In this document: piece by piece, positions 34,209 through 43,262 of the stretch
How positions within the stretch are numbered: the stretch's first letter is position 1
How the letters are laid out: the number at the start of each line of letters is the position of its first letter
NCBI GenBank assembly: GCA_963724195.1
Contig: CAVRTQ010000010.1
Span: forward strand, 186,001-250,000
Direction of reading: 5' to 3'
DNA length: 64,000 bases
Origin: Solirubrobacter sp963724195
GTDB lineage: Bacteria; Actinomycetota; Thermoleophilia; Solirubrobacterales; Solirubrobacteraceae
The notes under the pieces: generated by a model
Databases searched by the model: none
The model's input: only the letters and a program-made list of their open reading frames with translations
What the model was told of the DNA's origin: nothing
Made by a program: the position numbers and the translations under genes

Positions 34209-35726
34209 TCACACGGGAACGACACCATGCTTGCGGTAGGGACGCTCCAATTTCTTGCCTTCCGCGAGCTGCAGCGCCTTGATGATGGTCGGGCGCGTCT
34301 CGCGCGGATCGATCACGTCGTCGATCATCCCGTTGCCGGCGGCGACGTACACGTCGATCAGCCCGCGGTAGGTCTCGATCATCTCGGCCTTGTTCGGCGC
34401 CTCGCGGAACAGGATCTCCGCCGCGCCCTCGGCGCCCATCACCGAGATCTCGGCGGACGGCCACGCGACGATCAGATCGGGCTCGAACGCGCGCCCGTTC
34501 ATCACGTAGTAGCCCGCGCCGTACGCCTTGCGCAGGACGACCGTGACCTTGGGCACGGTGGCGGAGGACACCGCGTGCAGCATCTTCGCGCCGTGGCGGA
34601 TGATGCCCGCCTGCTCGACCTTCGTGCCGACCATGAACCCCGGCACGTCGACGAGGAACACGAGCGGGATCCCGTAGGCGTCGCACAGGTTCACGAACCG
34701 CGCGGCCTTGTCGGCCGAGTCGTTGTCGAGGATGCCGCCGAGGTGGCGCGGCTGCGAGGCGACGATGCCCACCGGCCGCCCGCCCATCCGCGCCAGGCAG
34801 GTGATGACCGTGCGCGCCCACTTGGGCTTGAGGTCCAGCCACGAGCCGTGGTCGACGATCAGCTTGATCACGTCGTACATGTCGTACGGCTTGCGGTTGG
34901 ACTCCGGCAGCACGTCGAGCAGCGCGTCCTCGGTGCGGTCCACCGGGTCGGTGACGTCCAGCCGCGGCGGCGCCTGCTCGCAGTGGGCGGGGAAGTACGA
35001 CAGGTACTCCTTGATGCGGGCGATGCACTCGGCGTCGTCGGCCACCTCGAGGTCGCCCACGCCGGACTTGCGGCAGTGCACGCGCGCGCCGCCGAGCTCC
35101 TCGGGCGTGACCTCCTCGCCGATCGCGGCGCGCACGAGGTGCGGACCGGCCAGCGCCATCGAGCCCTGCCCGGACACCATCGGCACGAAGTCCGCCAGGC
35201 CGGGGATGTACGCCGTGCCCGCCGCGCACGGCCCCATCACCGCGGCCACCTGCGGGACGACGCCGCTCATCACCGACTGCTCGCGGAACAGCACGCCCGT
35301 CTGCGCGAACAACGCGCCCACCGCCTCCTGCACGCGCGCGCCGGCGCTGTCGAGCAGCCACACGAGCGGGATCCGCTTCGTGAGCGCCAGCTCGCGGATG
35401 CGCGTGACCTTGATCTCGCCGGTCATGCCCATCGACCCGGCCATGACCGTGAAGTCGTAGGCGACGATCGCCACCGGCCGCCCGTCGACGTGCCCCCAGC
35501 CCGTGATCACGCCGTCCGCGGGCGCCGGCTTGTCGTCCATCGCGCGCTGCGAGAAGTGCGGGCGCGCGTGGACGCCCAGCTCGGTGAAGTCGTCGGTGAG
35601 CAGCGCGATCCGCTCGCGCGCGGTCAGCTTGCCCGCCGCGTGCTGGCGGGCGATCTTCTCTTCGCCGCCGCCCAGTCGAGCGGCGGCCCGGCGTTCCTCG
35701 AGCTCAGCGGCCAGCGGTCGCAACAT
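34209..35726 (-). CDS. Acyl-CoA carboxylase carboxyltransferase (beta) subunit
   Basis: A 505-residue propionyl/methylcrotonyl-type carboxyltransferase. ARLGGGEEKIARQHAAGKLTARERI is the family N-terminus; GTAYIPGLADFVPMVSGQGSMALAGP and the C-terminal GFMVGTKVEQAGIIRHGAKM and GAGYYVMNGRAFEPDL form the acyl-CoA and biotin sites. It needs a biotin carboxylase and a biotin carrier; a one-domain carrier lies at 43050. The ATG at 35726 starts the family similarity, although the frame is open into the upstream GGDEF-like domain with no stop between. Confidence 0.92.
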   Translation of the reverse strand: MLRPLAAELEERRAAARLGGGEEKIARQHAAGKLTARERIALLTDDFTELGVHARPHFSQRAMDDKPAPADGVITGWGHVDGRPVAIVAYDFTVMAGSMGMTGEIKVTRIRELALTKRIPLVWLLDSAGARVQEAVGALFAQTGVLFREQSVMSGVVPQVAAVMGPCAAGTAYIPGLADFVPMVSGQGSMALAGPHLVRAAIGEEVTPEELGGARVHCRKSGVGDLEVADDAECIARIKEYLSYFPAHCEQAPPRLDVTDPVDRTEDALLDVLPESNRKPYDMYDVIKLIVDHGSWLDLKPKWARTVITCLARMGGRPVGIVASQPRHLGGILDNDSADKAARFVNLCDAYGIPLVFLVDVPGFMVGTKVEQAGIIRHGAKMLHAVSSATVPKVTVVLRKAYGAGYYVMNGRAFEPDLIVAWPSAEISVMGAEGAAEILFREAPNKAEMIETYRGLIDVYVAAGNGMIDDVIDPRETRPTIIKALQLAEGKKLERPYRKHGVVPV

Positions 35727-36659
35727 GCGCCCGTAGCCTGCCAGCCGGCTGTCCGCGAGGCGCAGCACGGACGCCACGCTCCCGCCTTCGCGCGGCAGGT
35801 CCACGGTCACGGCGCGACAGCGCACGCCGCTCGTACGGTCGGTGGTGGCGACCCGGGCCAACTCGACGATGTCCTGCGATCCCGCGTCCAGCAACGCGCA
35901 CAGCTGGACGCCGCCGAGCCGGTACACGTGCCCGTGACCGACCAGGAGGCTCTCCAGCCGCCCGCCGAGCTTGGCCAGCAGCGAGTCGCCCGCGGGGTGG
36001 CCGTGCTGGTCGTTGTAGCCGCGCATGCCGTCCAGGTCGAACAGCGCGAAGGTGGCGGCGCGGCCGTCGGCCAGCAGCTGCCCGAGGTCGTCGAGCAGCG
36101 CCCGGCGGTTGCCGAGGTGCGTGAGCGTGTCGTGCGTGGCCGCGAAGTGCAGCTCGGCCGCCGCGGCGGCGACCGCCCGGTTGGCGCGCCGCAGCTCCAC
36201 CTCGGCCATCGCCGCGCCGGCGAGGTCCTCGAGCACGCCCTGGTCGCGGCCGGTCCACTGGCGGGGCTCGTGGTCGATCGCGCACAGCGCGCCGAGCCGC
36301 TCGCCGTCGGACGTCGTGAGCGGAATCCCGAGGTAGGAGACGATCCCGAAGTCCTCGATCGCCGGGTTGTCGCGGACCTTCGGGTGCACGCGCGCGTCGA
36401 CGACTTCCAGCGGTGCCCCGGACTCCACGACGTGCTTGCAGAACGAGTGCGAGAGCGGCGTCATGCGCACGCTGCCGACGCCGACCGAGCTCTTGAACAC
36501 CTGGCGGTCGTCGGTGACCAGCGTGAACAGCGCGACGGGGACGTGCAGCACCTCGGCCACGAGCCGCGTGATGCGGTCGAACGCGGCCTCCGAGGAGCCC
36601 TCCAGCAGGCCGGTCTCGGCCAGCGCCGCGAGCCGCCGCGGGTCACCGACGCCGGTCAT
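35727..36659 (-). CDS. GAF domain plus degenerate GGDEF domain protein (open frame runs into acyl-CoA carboxylase)
   Basis: Residues about 10-155 are a GAF sensor (FKSSVGVGSVRMTPLSHSFCKHVVESGAPL). Residues 160-310 are a GGDEF-type cyclase domain with HDTLTHLGNRRAL and FDLDGMRGYNDQHGHPAGDSLL, but the signature reads RLGGVQLCALL in place of RLGGDEF. Cyclic-di-GMP synthesis is therefore unlikely and a sensory or binding role is more probable. No stop separates it from the carboxylase gene; a stop at 35704 in another frame would be reached if GCGC were missing near 35732. ATGA overlap with the ureohydrolase stop. Confidence 0.75.
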
Positions 36660-37415
36660 GCGAGCACCGCCCGGACGATCGACTCCACGAGCTCCACGTT
36701 GCCCTCCGGGTACTCGAACGCGGTCACCTCGAGCCCGACCACATCGCACTCGACGGCGACCTCGGTGAGCAGCGCGCGCAGGCCGGTGTCGCTCAGCCCG
36801 CCCGGCACCGCGAACTGCGACGGCAGGATGGTCGGGTCGAGCACGTCGAGGTCCAGGTGGACGTAGACCTTGTGACCGCCGAGACGCTCCACGACCTCGG
36901 AGGGACGCACGTTCTTGACGCCCGTCGTGTCCACCAGCACGCGTTCGCCCGCGTCGAGGTCGCGCACGCCGCACATGAGCACGCGCGCGGGGTCGATCGA
37001 GGGGGCGAAGCCGGAATCCCACACGCCGCAGGACGCTGCCAGGCACATGCCGCCGAGGAAGCCGGACGGCGTCGTGTCGGGCGTGTTGTAGTCGCCGTGG
37101 GCGTCCAGCCACAGCACGCGGACATCGGGCTCGTGGCGGACGACCGCCTGGAACGTCGTCAGGCAGATCGTGCAGTCCGAACTCGTGAGAATCGGGAACG
37201 CGCCGGCCGTCAACATGTCCTCGACCTGACCTCCGGCTTCGAGGATGCAGCCGTGCGAGTCGCGCAGGTCGTCGTCCCAGTTCGCGATCCGCGCGTCGCC
37301 GAACGTGCCCACCAGGCGCGCTTGCGGGGTCCAGTGCGAGCGCGAGCGCCTCCGCGCCGCGCGAGGCGCCCGGCGTGCGGTCGGAGGTGCGGCAGCGCAG
37401 CGCCGTGACGCTCAG
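36656..37415 (-). CDS. Arginase/agmatinase (ureohydrolase) superfamily protein, frameshifted
   Basis: A ureohydrolase-fold protein of about 253 residues. The manganese motifs LWLDAHGDYN and HLDLDVLDP are intact, but the first motif (normally GGDH) reads SSDCT, replacing the histidine ligand. The frame breaks near 37322; restoring CG gives ALDPASARLVGTFGD. As in the ECF42 gene, the N-terminus LSVTALRCRTSDRTPG begins at a CTG overlapping the upstream stop (CTGA at 37412-37415), with no standard start nearby. The substrate is unknown. Confidence 0.78.
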
Positions 37416-38195
37416 CGGGAGGTCCACACCGGCTCCCGCTTCTCCATGAAGGCGGTGACGCCCTCGGTGATGTCGTCGGTCGAGAACGCGAGGCTGAGCT
37501 GCGCGTGCAGGTACTCGAGCGCGTCGTCGAAGGCCATGTCCTGCTGGCGGTACATCGCCGCCTTGCCCATGCGCATGAGCAGCGGCGACTTGGCCGCGAG
37601 CCTGCCCGCCCAGTCGGCGACCGCGGCGTCGAACTCGGCGTCCGGCACGACCTTGTTGACGATCCCGATCCGCTCCGCCTCGGCGGCGCTGACCTGCTCG
37701 CCCAACAGCAGCAGCTCGTTGGTCTTCTTGCGCCCGACGTTGCGGTAGATGAGCGCCATGATCATGAACGGGAAGACGCCGACGTTGATCTCCGGCGTCC
37801 CGAACCGGGCGGATTCCTTGGCCACGATCAGGTCGCACGCGAGCGCGAGGCCGAGCGCGCCCGCGAGCACGTGCCCGTTGGCGGCGCACAGCGAAGGCTT
37901 GCCGAGGCTGCCGATGGCCTGGAAGAGCTGCACGAACTTGCCGCTCGCGAAGTGCTTGTGCACGAGCGGGTGGTCGGACGTGAACCCCTTCAGGTCCCCG
38001 CCGGCGGAGAAGACCTTCTCGTGCGTGGACGTGAGCACGACCACGCGCACGTCCTCGTCCGCGCGAGCCTGCGCGAACGCGGCCAGCAGGTCGTCGAGCA
38101 AGCTCGTCCGAGAGTGCGTTGCGCACCTCCGGCCGGTCCATGGCGATGGTTGCGACGTGATCCTGGACGTCGTATCGCAGAGTGGTGAGACCCAT
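37412..38195 (-). CDS. Enoyl-CoA hydratase/isomerase family protein, frameshifted
   Basis: A crotonase of about 261 residues. The oxyanion hole segments are KVFSAGGDLKGF and ANGHVLAGALGLALACDL. At the second catalytic Glu position the sequence is FGTPEINVGVFP, so a PEINVG Glu is present. The frame breaks near 38105; restoring GC gives SDELALDDLLAAF. The ATG at 38195 is divergent from the acyl-CoA dehydrogenase start, 39 bp away. Confidence 0.88.
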
Positions 38196-38234
38196 CTGGC
38201 TGCCGAGCCTATCCGCAGCGAGTACCGTGCCGCT

Positions 38235-39419
38235 ATGGCCGCGACGAATGTCCAGAAGCCCGACCACGCCGCGCCCCGCCGGCACTTCATCTTCACCGAG
38301 GAGCACGAGGCGCTCCGCGAGTCGATTCACAGCTTCGTGATCAAGGAGCTGGCGCCGCACGCGGAGGCGTGGGAGGAGACGACCTTCCCCGATTCGGTGT
38401 TCCCGCGCATGGGGGAGCTCGGCTTCCTCGGGCTGTCGATGCCGGAGCAGTACGGCGGTCAGGGAGGCGACTACTTCTGCAACCTCGTGTTGGCCGAGGA
38501 GATCTCGCACTCGGGCAGCGGCGGCCTCTCGATGGGCATCGCCGTGCACACCGACATGGCCACGCCGCCGATCCTGCAGTTCGGCACCGAGGCGCAGAAG
38601 CAGGAGTACCTGGTGCCCGCCATCCAGGGCCAGAAGATCGCCTGCCTCGGCATCACCGAGCCCGACGCCGGCTCCGACGTCAAGGGCATCCGCACGCGCG
38701 CCGTGCGCGACGGCGACGAGTGGGTCATCAACGGCTCCAAGACCTACATCACCAACGGCCACCGCGCGGACTTCATCGTGCTCGTGACCAAGACCGACCC
38801 GGACGCGGGCTACGACGGATTCACGCTCTTCATCGTCGACATGAACGCCGAGGGCGTGATCCGCGAGAAGAAGCTCGAGAAGCTCGGGATGCACGCGAGC
38901 GACACCGCGCTGCTGGCCTTCAACGACGTGCGCGTGCCCGACACCGCCGTCCTCGGCCAGCTCGGCAAGGGCTTCTACCACATCATGTGGGAGCTCCAGG
39001 GCGAGCGTCTGATCGGCGCCGCGGGCTGCGTCGCCGGCGCCCAGCGCGCCTTCGACCGCACGCTCACCTACGCGATGGAGCGCAAGGCGTTCGGCCGCGA
39101 GATCGGCCACTTCCAGGTCATCCGCCACAAGTTCGCGGCCATGGCGACCAAGATCGAGCGTTCCCGCCAGCTCGTGTACTCCACCGCCTGGCGCTTCGCG
39201 AACGGCGAGTACCCGGTGCGGGAGATCTCGATGGCCAAGCTCGACGCCTCCCAGATGTGCTGCGAGGTCGCCGACGAATGCCTGCAGATCTTCGGCGGCG
39301 CGGGCTACATGCGCGAGTACAAGATCGAGCAGGCCTGGCGGGACCTGCGCCTGAACCGGATCGGAGCCGGAACGGACGAGATCATGCTCGACGTGATCGG
39401 CCGCTCCTACGGCCTCTGA
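38235..39419 (+). CDS. Acyl-CoA dehydrogenase
   Basis: A 394-residue FAD enzyme for the first oxidation step of beta-oxidation or amino-acid catabolism. CLGITEPDAGSDVKGIRTRA and WVINGSKTYITNGHRADF bind FAD and substrate. QIFGGAGYMREYKIEQAWRDLRLNRIGAGTDEIM is the C-terminal signature. The usual MCAD-type Glu of YEGT is Ala here, so the base is probably the Glu in LQGERLIGAA, as in isovaleryl- and long-chain enzymes. Full length, no frameshift. Confidence 0.93.
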   Translation: MAATNVQKPDHAAPRRHFIFTEEHEALRESIHSFVIKELAPHAEAWEETTFPDSVFPRMGELGFLGLSMPEQYGGQGGDYFCNLVLAEEISHSGSGGLSMGIAVHTDMATPPILQFGTEAQKQEYLVPAIQGQKIACLGITEPDAGSDVKGIRTRAVRDGDEWVINGSKTYITNGHRADFIVLVTKTDPDAGYDGFTLFIVDMNAEGVIREKKLEKLGMHASDTALLAFNDVRVPDTAVLGQLGKGFYHIMWELQGERLIGAAGCVAGAQRAFDRTLTYAMERKAFGREIGHFQVIRHKFAAMATKIERSRQLVYSTAWRFANGEYPVREISMAKLDASQMCCEVADECLQIFGGAGYMREYKIEQAWRDLRLNRIGAGTDEIMLDVIGRSYGL

Positions 39420-39454
39420 CCGAAATAGGAGGACTACCGACTATCGTCCGGGAC

Positions 39455-40282
39455 ATGGGAGTCCTCGACGACAAAGTGGCGATCGTGACCGGCTCGGCAC
39501 GCGGCATCGGCCGCGCGACCGCCGAGCTGCTCTCCGAGCACGGCGCCAAGCTGATCATCAACGACCTCGATGCCGATCTCGCCGAGCAGGCAGCGTCGGA
39601 GATCGCGGGTGAGACGGCGGTCTACGGCGGCGATCTGACCAAGGACGGCTCGCCCGAGGCGCTCGTCCAGACGGCGATCGACGCGTTCGGCAAGATCGAC
39701 ATCATCGTCAACAACGCGGGCTACACGATCGACGCCCCGATCCACAAGATGTCCGACGACGCGTTCCAGCGCATGCTGGACATCCACACGGTCGTCCCGT
39801 TCCGCGTCATCCGCGCCGCCGCTCCGCACCTGCGTGAGCCGGCGAAGGCCGAGCGCGAGCAGGGCGTCGAGGTCTTCCGCAAGATCGTCAACGTGTCCTC
39901 GATCAGCGGCACGATGGGCAACGCGGGCCAAGCCAATTACGCGGCCGGCAAGTCCGCGGTAGTGGGCCTGACCAAGACGCTGGCCAAGGAGTGGGGCCAG
40001 TTCAAGATCAACGTCAACGCGGTCGCGTTCGGCTGGATCGAGACGCGGCTGACGGCGACCAAGGACGCCGACAACACGATGGAGATCGACGGGGAGCAGG
40101 TGCAGCTCGGCATCCCCGAGCAGATGCGCACGATGGCCCCGATGCTGATTCCGATCGGCCGCCCGGGCACGCCGGAGGAGGCCGCCGGCGGCGTGTTCTT
40201 CCTGTGCTCGCCGTGGTCGAACTTCGTCCACGGCCAGGTGCTCAACGTCACCGGTGGCCAGTTCACGGGGATGACGACATGA
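39455..40282 (+). CDS. Short-chain dehydrogenase/reductase
   Basis: A 275-residue classical SDR. The cofactor motif is TGSARGIGRA, NNAG is present, and the catalytic Ser/Tyr/Lys lie in NVSSISG and NYAAGKSAVVGL; here YxxxK reads YAAGK. It resembles 3-oxoacyl-ACP reductases/3-hydroxyacyl-CoA dehydrogenases and lies 35 bp downstream of the acyl-CoA dehydrogenase. The AGGAGG at 39427 is too far from this ATG to be its ribosome site. ATGA overlap with the cupin gene. Confidence 0.9.
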   Translation: MGVLDDKVAIVTGSARGIGRATAELLSEHGAKLIINDLDADLAEQAASEIAGETAVYGGDLTKDGSPEALVQTAIDAFGKIDIIVNNAGYTIDAPIHKMSDDAFQRMLDIHTVVPFRVIRAAAPHLREPAKAEREQGVEVFRKIVNVSSISGTMGNAGQANYAAGKSAVVGLTKTLAKEWGQFKINVNAVAFGWIETRLTATKDADNTMEIDGEQVQLGIPEQMRTMAPMLIPIGRPGTPEEAAGGVFFLCSPWSNFVHGQVLNVTGGQFTGMTT

Positions 40283-40662
40283 AGCTGGTCAAGCCCTCCG
40301 GGGAGGAGCGGGACGTCCCGCGCGGGGTCGTCGGCGGCGCCGAGATCTCGCAGGCCACGACGGGCGCGCACAACCTCTACATGGGCATCTTCCGCGTGCC
40401 CGCCGGAGCCCGCGGCCGCCCGCACTACCACGACAACTGCGAGAGCGCGCTCTACATGCTCTCCGGCTCGATCGAGATCCGCTTCGGCGACCAGCTCGAG
40501 GAGTCCCTGATCGTGGAGGCCGGCGACATGCTCTACGTCCCGCCGCGGGAGACGCACACGGTCACGAACACCTCCGACAGCGACCCGGCCGAGTACGTCG
40601 TGGCCCGCGACTCGCCGACCGAGGACTCCGTCGAGGTGCCGTGGGCGGACCGACCGGCGTAA
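40279..40662 (+). CDS. Cupin domain protein
   Basis: A 127-residue single cupin. Motif 1 is GRPHYHDNCESALYMLSGSIEIRFG and motif 2 is GDMLYVPPRETHTVTN, with His, His, Glu and His ligands for a metal. The third gene of the acyl-CoA dehydrogenase/SDR/cupin operon. Substrate unknown. Confidence 0.87.
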   Translation: MKLVKPSGEERDVPRGVVGGAEISQATTGAHNLYMGIFRVPAGARGRPHYHDNCESALYMLSGSIEIRFGDQLEESLIVEAGDMLYVPPRETHTVTNTSDSDPAEYVVARDSPTEDSVEVPWADRPA

Positions 40663-40680
40663 GTAAGTAGCGACTAACTT

Positions 40681-40703
40681 GGCGCGGAGACGCTCTCCGC
40701 GCC
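40681..40703. terminator. Strong hairpin between cupin and MFS genes
   Basis: A perfect 10-bp stem, GGCGCGGAGA and TCTCCGCGCC, with loop CGC, 18 bp after the cupin stop and followed by TCTTGAAA. It is a likely transcription terminator for the upstream operon, although the T tract is short. Confidence 0.6.
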
Positions 40704-40714
40704 TCTTGAAACGA

Positions 40715-40744
40715 CATGGAAGTGAGTGGACACTTACTTCCATG
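40715..40744. promoter_or_regulatory. TetR-type operator overlapping the MFS start codon
   Basis: Inverted repeat with arms CATGGAAGTGAGTG and CACTTACTTCCATG around GA; 13 of 14 positions are complementary. Its last bases contain the ATG of the MFS gene (40742). Such 28-30 bp palindromes are typical of TetR/QacR-type repressors that control drug exporters. TTGAAA at 40706 could be a -35 element. No regulator gene is adjacent. Confidence 0.65.
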
Positions 40745-42145
40745 TCGCGTTCAGCTTGGACCTTCGCGATCGTCTCGGTCGCCCTCTTCATGGTCGTGCT
40801 CGACAACCTCGTCGTCACGACCGCGCTGCCCTCCATCCGCACCGACCTCGGGGGCAGCCTCGAGGACCTGCAGTGGACGGTCAACGCCTACACGTTGTCC
40901 TTCGCCGTCCTGCTGCTGACGGGCGCCGCGCTCGGCGACCGCTTCGGCCGCCGGCGGATGTTCGTGGTCGGACTGGCGATCTTCACGGTCGCCTCGGCCC
41001 TGGCCGCGCTCGCGCCTTCCTCCGGCGCCCTGATCGCCGCGCGCGCCGTGCAGGGCGCGGGCGCCGCGATCGTCACCCCGCTCACGCTCACGCTGCTCTC
41101 CGCGGCGTTCCCGCCCGGCAAGCGCGGCCTGGTGATCGGCGCCTGGTCGGGCATCTCCGGCCTCGGCGTCGCGCTCGGGCCGGTGATCGGCGGCGCCGTG
41201 GTCGCCGGCATCTCCTGGCACTGGATCTTCTGGATCAACGTGCCGATCGGCCTGGCGCTGCTCCCGCTCGCGTGGACCCGGCTGAGCGAGTCCTACGGGC
41301 CGGAGGGCCGGCTCGACCTGCCGGGGTTGACGCTCGCCGGTGTGGGCCTGCTCGGCGTGGTGTTCGGCATCGTCCGCGGCGAGACGCTCGGCTGGACGTC
41401 GGGCACGGTGGTCGGCGCGCTCGGGACGGGTGTCGTCGCGCTGGCCGCGTTCGTCGCGTGGGAGCTGCGGGCGCCCGCCCCGATGCTGCCGATGCGGTTC
41501 TTCCGCTCCCGGGCGTTCGCCGCCTCCAACGGCGTGTCGCTGGCCATGTACTTCGGCGTCTTCGGCTCGATCTTCCTGCTCGCCCAGTTCTTCCAGGTCG
41601 CGCAGGGCCTCTCGGCGCTCGAGGCCGGCCTGCGCACGCTGCCGTGGACGGCGATGCCGATGTTCGTCGCGCCGATCGCGGGCCTGCTGAGCGACCGGAT
41701 CGGCTCGCGCCCGCTGATGTTCACCGGCCTGGCCCTGCAGGCGGTCGCGATCGGCTGGATCGCGTCCGTCTCCACGCCGGACGTGGCCTACAGCTCGCTC
41801 GTCCCGCCGTTCATCCTCGCCGGCACGGGCATGGCGCTCGTGTTCGCGCCGACGGCCAACGCGGTGCTCGCCGCCGTCCGGCCGGAGGAGGCGGGACAGG
41901 CGAGCGGGGCGACGAACGCGATCCGCGAGGTCGGCGGCGCGCTCGGCGTCGCGGTGCTCGCGTCGGTGTTCGCGACCAGCGGCTCCTACGCCTCACCGCA
42001 GGCGTTCGTCGACGGCATGACGAGCGCCGCGTGGGTCGGCGCCGCCGTGCTGGCCGTCGGCGCGCTGCTCGCCCTGCTCGTGCCGGGCAAGCCGCGGGCG
42101 GCCGCTCAGGAAGCGGCCGAGCCCGGTTTGGTCGCCGCCTCGTAG
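40742..42145 (+). CDS. MFS transporter, DHA2 family (drug:H+ antiporter-2, 14 TMS)
   Basis: A 467-residue exporter of the EmrB/QacA type. Motif A is GDRFGRRRMFVVG, motif C lies in SGLGVALGPVIGG, and VVLDNLVVTTALPSI is the DHA2 helix-1 motif D1. About 14 membrane segments. It probably exports hydrophobic drugs or metabolites. Expression is probably repressed through the palindrome covering the start codon. The 3' end overlaps the convergent acyltransferase gene by 40 bp. Confidence 0.9.
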   Translation: MSRSAWTFAIVSVALFMVVLDNLVVTTALPSIRTDLGGSLEDLQWTVNAYTLSFAVLLLTGAALGDRFGRRRMFVVGLAIFTVASALAALAPSSGALIAARAVQGAGAAIVTPLTLTLLSAAFPPGKRGLVIGAWSGISGLGVALGPVIGGAVVAGISWHWIFWINVPIGLALLPLAWTRLSESYGPEGRLDLPGLTLAGVGLLGVVFGIVRGETLGWTSGTVVGALGTGVVALAAFVAWELRAPAPMLPMRFFRSRAFAASNGVSLAMYFGVFGSIFLLAQFFQVAQGLSALEAGLRTLPWTAMPMFVAPIAGLLSDRIGSRPLMFTGLALQAVAIGWIASVSTPDVAYSSLVPPFILAGTGMALVFAPTANAVLAAVRPEEAGQASGATNAIREVGGALGVAVLASVFATSGSYASPQAFVDGMTSAAWVGAAVLAVGALLALLVPGKPRAAAQEAAEPGLVAAS

Positions 42146-42838
42146 AGCGTGCGCACCTCCGCGAAGATGGCGTCGGCGACGGCCTGCTCCTGGTCGCGCG
42201 TCGGCGCCTCGACGCGTTCGTAGGCGAACGGCTCGCCGTAGTACACGCGGATCTTCGGGAACTGGCCGCGCTTCCAGTTGCGCACGTGGCTGGAGCCGAC
42301 GATCGCGATCGGGACGATCGGCGCGCCGGACTGCAGCGCGAGCCGCCCGATCCCGCGCTTGGCCTTCTTCGCGGGCTCACCCGTGCGCGAGCGCCCGCCT
42401 TCGGCGTACATGGCCATCGTGTCGCCGCGGTCGAGCACCGTGAGCGCCGTGGTGAACGCGTCCTGGTCCGCGACGCCGCGGCGGACCGGGAACACGCCAC
42501 CGTGCGTGTAGATGAACTGCATCGGCGGCTTGAACAGCTGCGACTTGGCCATGAAGTGGACCTTGCGCCGCAGGGCCGTGCCGAGGAAGAAGTGATCCAG
42601 GAACGAGAAGTGATTCGGCGCGAGGATCACGGGCCCGACGGCCGGGACGCGCTCCGGGTGCGTGTTGCTCACGCGGAAGAACACCCACCCCATCAGGCTC
42701 GTCAGGATGCGCACGACCTCGTAGATGAAGTCGGGCTCGCGCGTGCGGGTGCGCTCGTGGAAACGGTCGAAGTCTGTCCTTCGTCCGCGCGTCCTTGTAC
42801 TGCTGCTCTTTGAGCTCGACGAGCTCGGGCTCGCTCAT
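42106..42838 (-). CDS. 1-acyl-sn-glycerol-3-phosphate acyltransferase (PlsC family), frameshifted
   Basis: A membrane-associated acyltransferase of phospholipid synthesis, about 243 residues. The catalytic HX4D is in APNHFSFLD, the glycerol-phosphate site is YAEGGRSRTGE and VPIAIVGSSH is motif IV. The N-terminal 40 residues (MSEPELVELKEQQYKDARTKD, then FDRFHERTRTREPDFIYEVV) are in another frame; the break near 42772 lies in GACAGACTT and is one of the few not of simple CG type. It starts at 42838. A 211-bp gap to the biotin carrier gene follows. Confidence 0.87.
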
Positions 42839-43049
42839 GGACGCCGATTATGGCGGGCCGGTCGTGGTGGGCGGGACCGTCCAGGAGTCCCGCCCACCAC
42901 TTCCTTCGCCGGTTCGCCGTGCGCCGCGGGAGGAGAGATCGCGACGAACAGCAAGGAGCATGGTGCCGAGGGGAGGGTCGATGCCCAATCGACCGCGCGT
43001 ACTGAATGGACCTGATCACAATCGACACGGTGTCTATATCGTGCGACGT

Positions 43050-43262
43050 GTGACGCAGATCGAGGCCCACATCACCGGCACCGTGTGGAAGATCGAGGTG
43101 GCGGTCGGGGACTCCGTCACCGAGGGCGACTCCGTCGTGATCCTCGAGTCGATGAAGATGGAGATGCCCGTGGAGGCCGAGGACGACGGCACCGTGGCCC
43201 AGGTCCTCGTCGAGGAGGGCCAGTCCGTGCAGGAGGGCGACCCGCTCGTCGTGCTCGAGTAG
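43050..43262 (+). CDS. Single-domain biotin (biotinyl/lipoyl attachment) carrier protein
   Basis: A 70-residue free-standing biotinyl domain. ESMKMEMP holds the biotinylated Lys36, in the middle of two symmetric four-stranded sheets. It can serve as the carboxyl carrier for an acyl-CoA carboxylase such as the beta subunit at 34209. The GTG at 43050 fits the family; the GTG at 43041 is possible. Upstream (42839-43049) is non-coding and has an AT-rich stretch TGTCTATATC at 43031-43040 that may be a -10 region. Confidence 0.88.
   Translation: MTQIEAHITGTVWKIEVAVGDSVTEGDSVVILESMKMEMPVEAEDDGTVAQVLVEEGQSVQEGDPLVVLE

Noticed and set aside
36656..36930. Loss of function of the ureohydrolase
   Set aside because: Two of three metal motifs and the overall fold are intact, so an altered function is as likely as inactivity; it is kept as a gene.
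34209..39128. A 1639-codon open frame on the minus strand
   Set aside because: Only the first two domains (carboxylase, GAF-GGDEF) are coding in this frame; the rest runs through the ureohydrolase and crotonase genes in a wrong frame and antisense to the acyl-CoA dehydrogenase. Long spurious frames are expected at this GC content.
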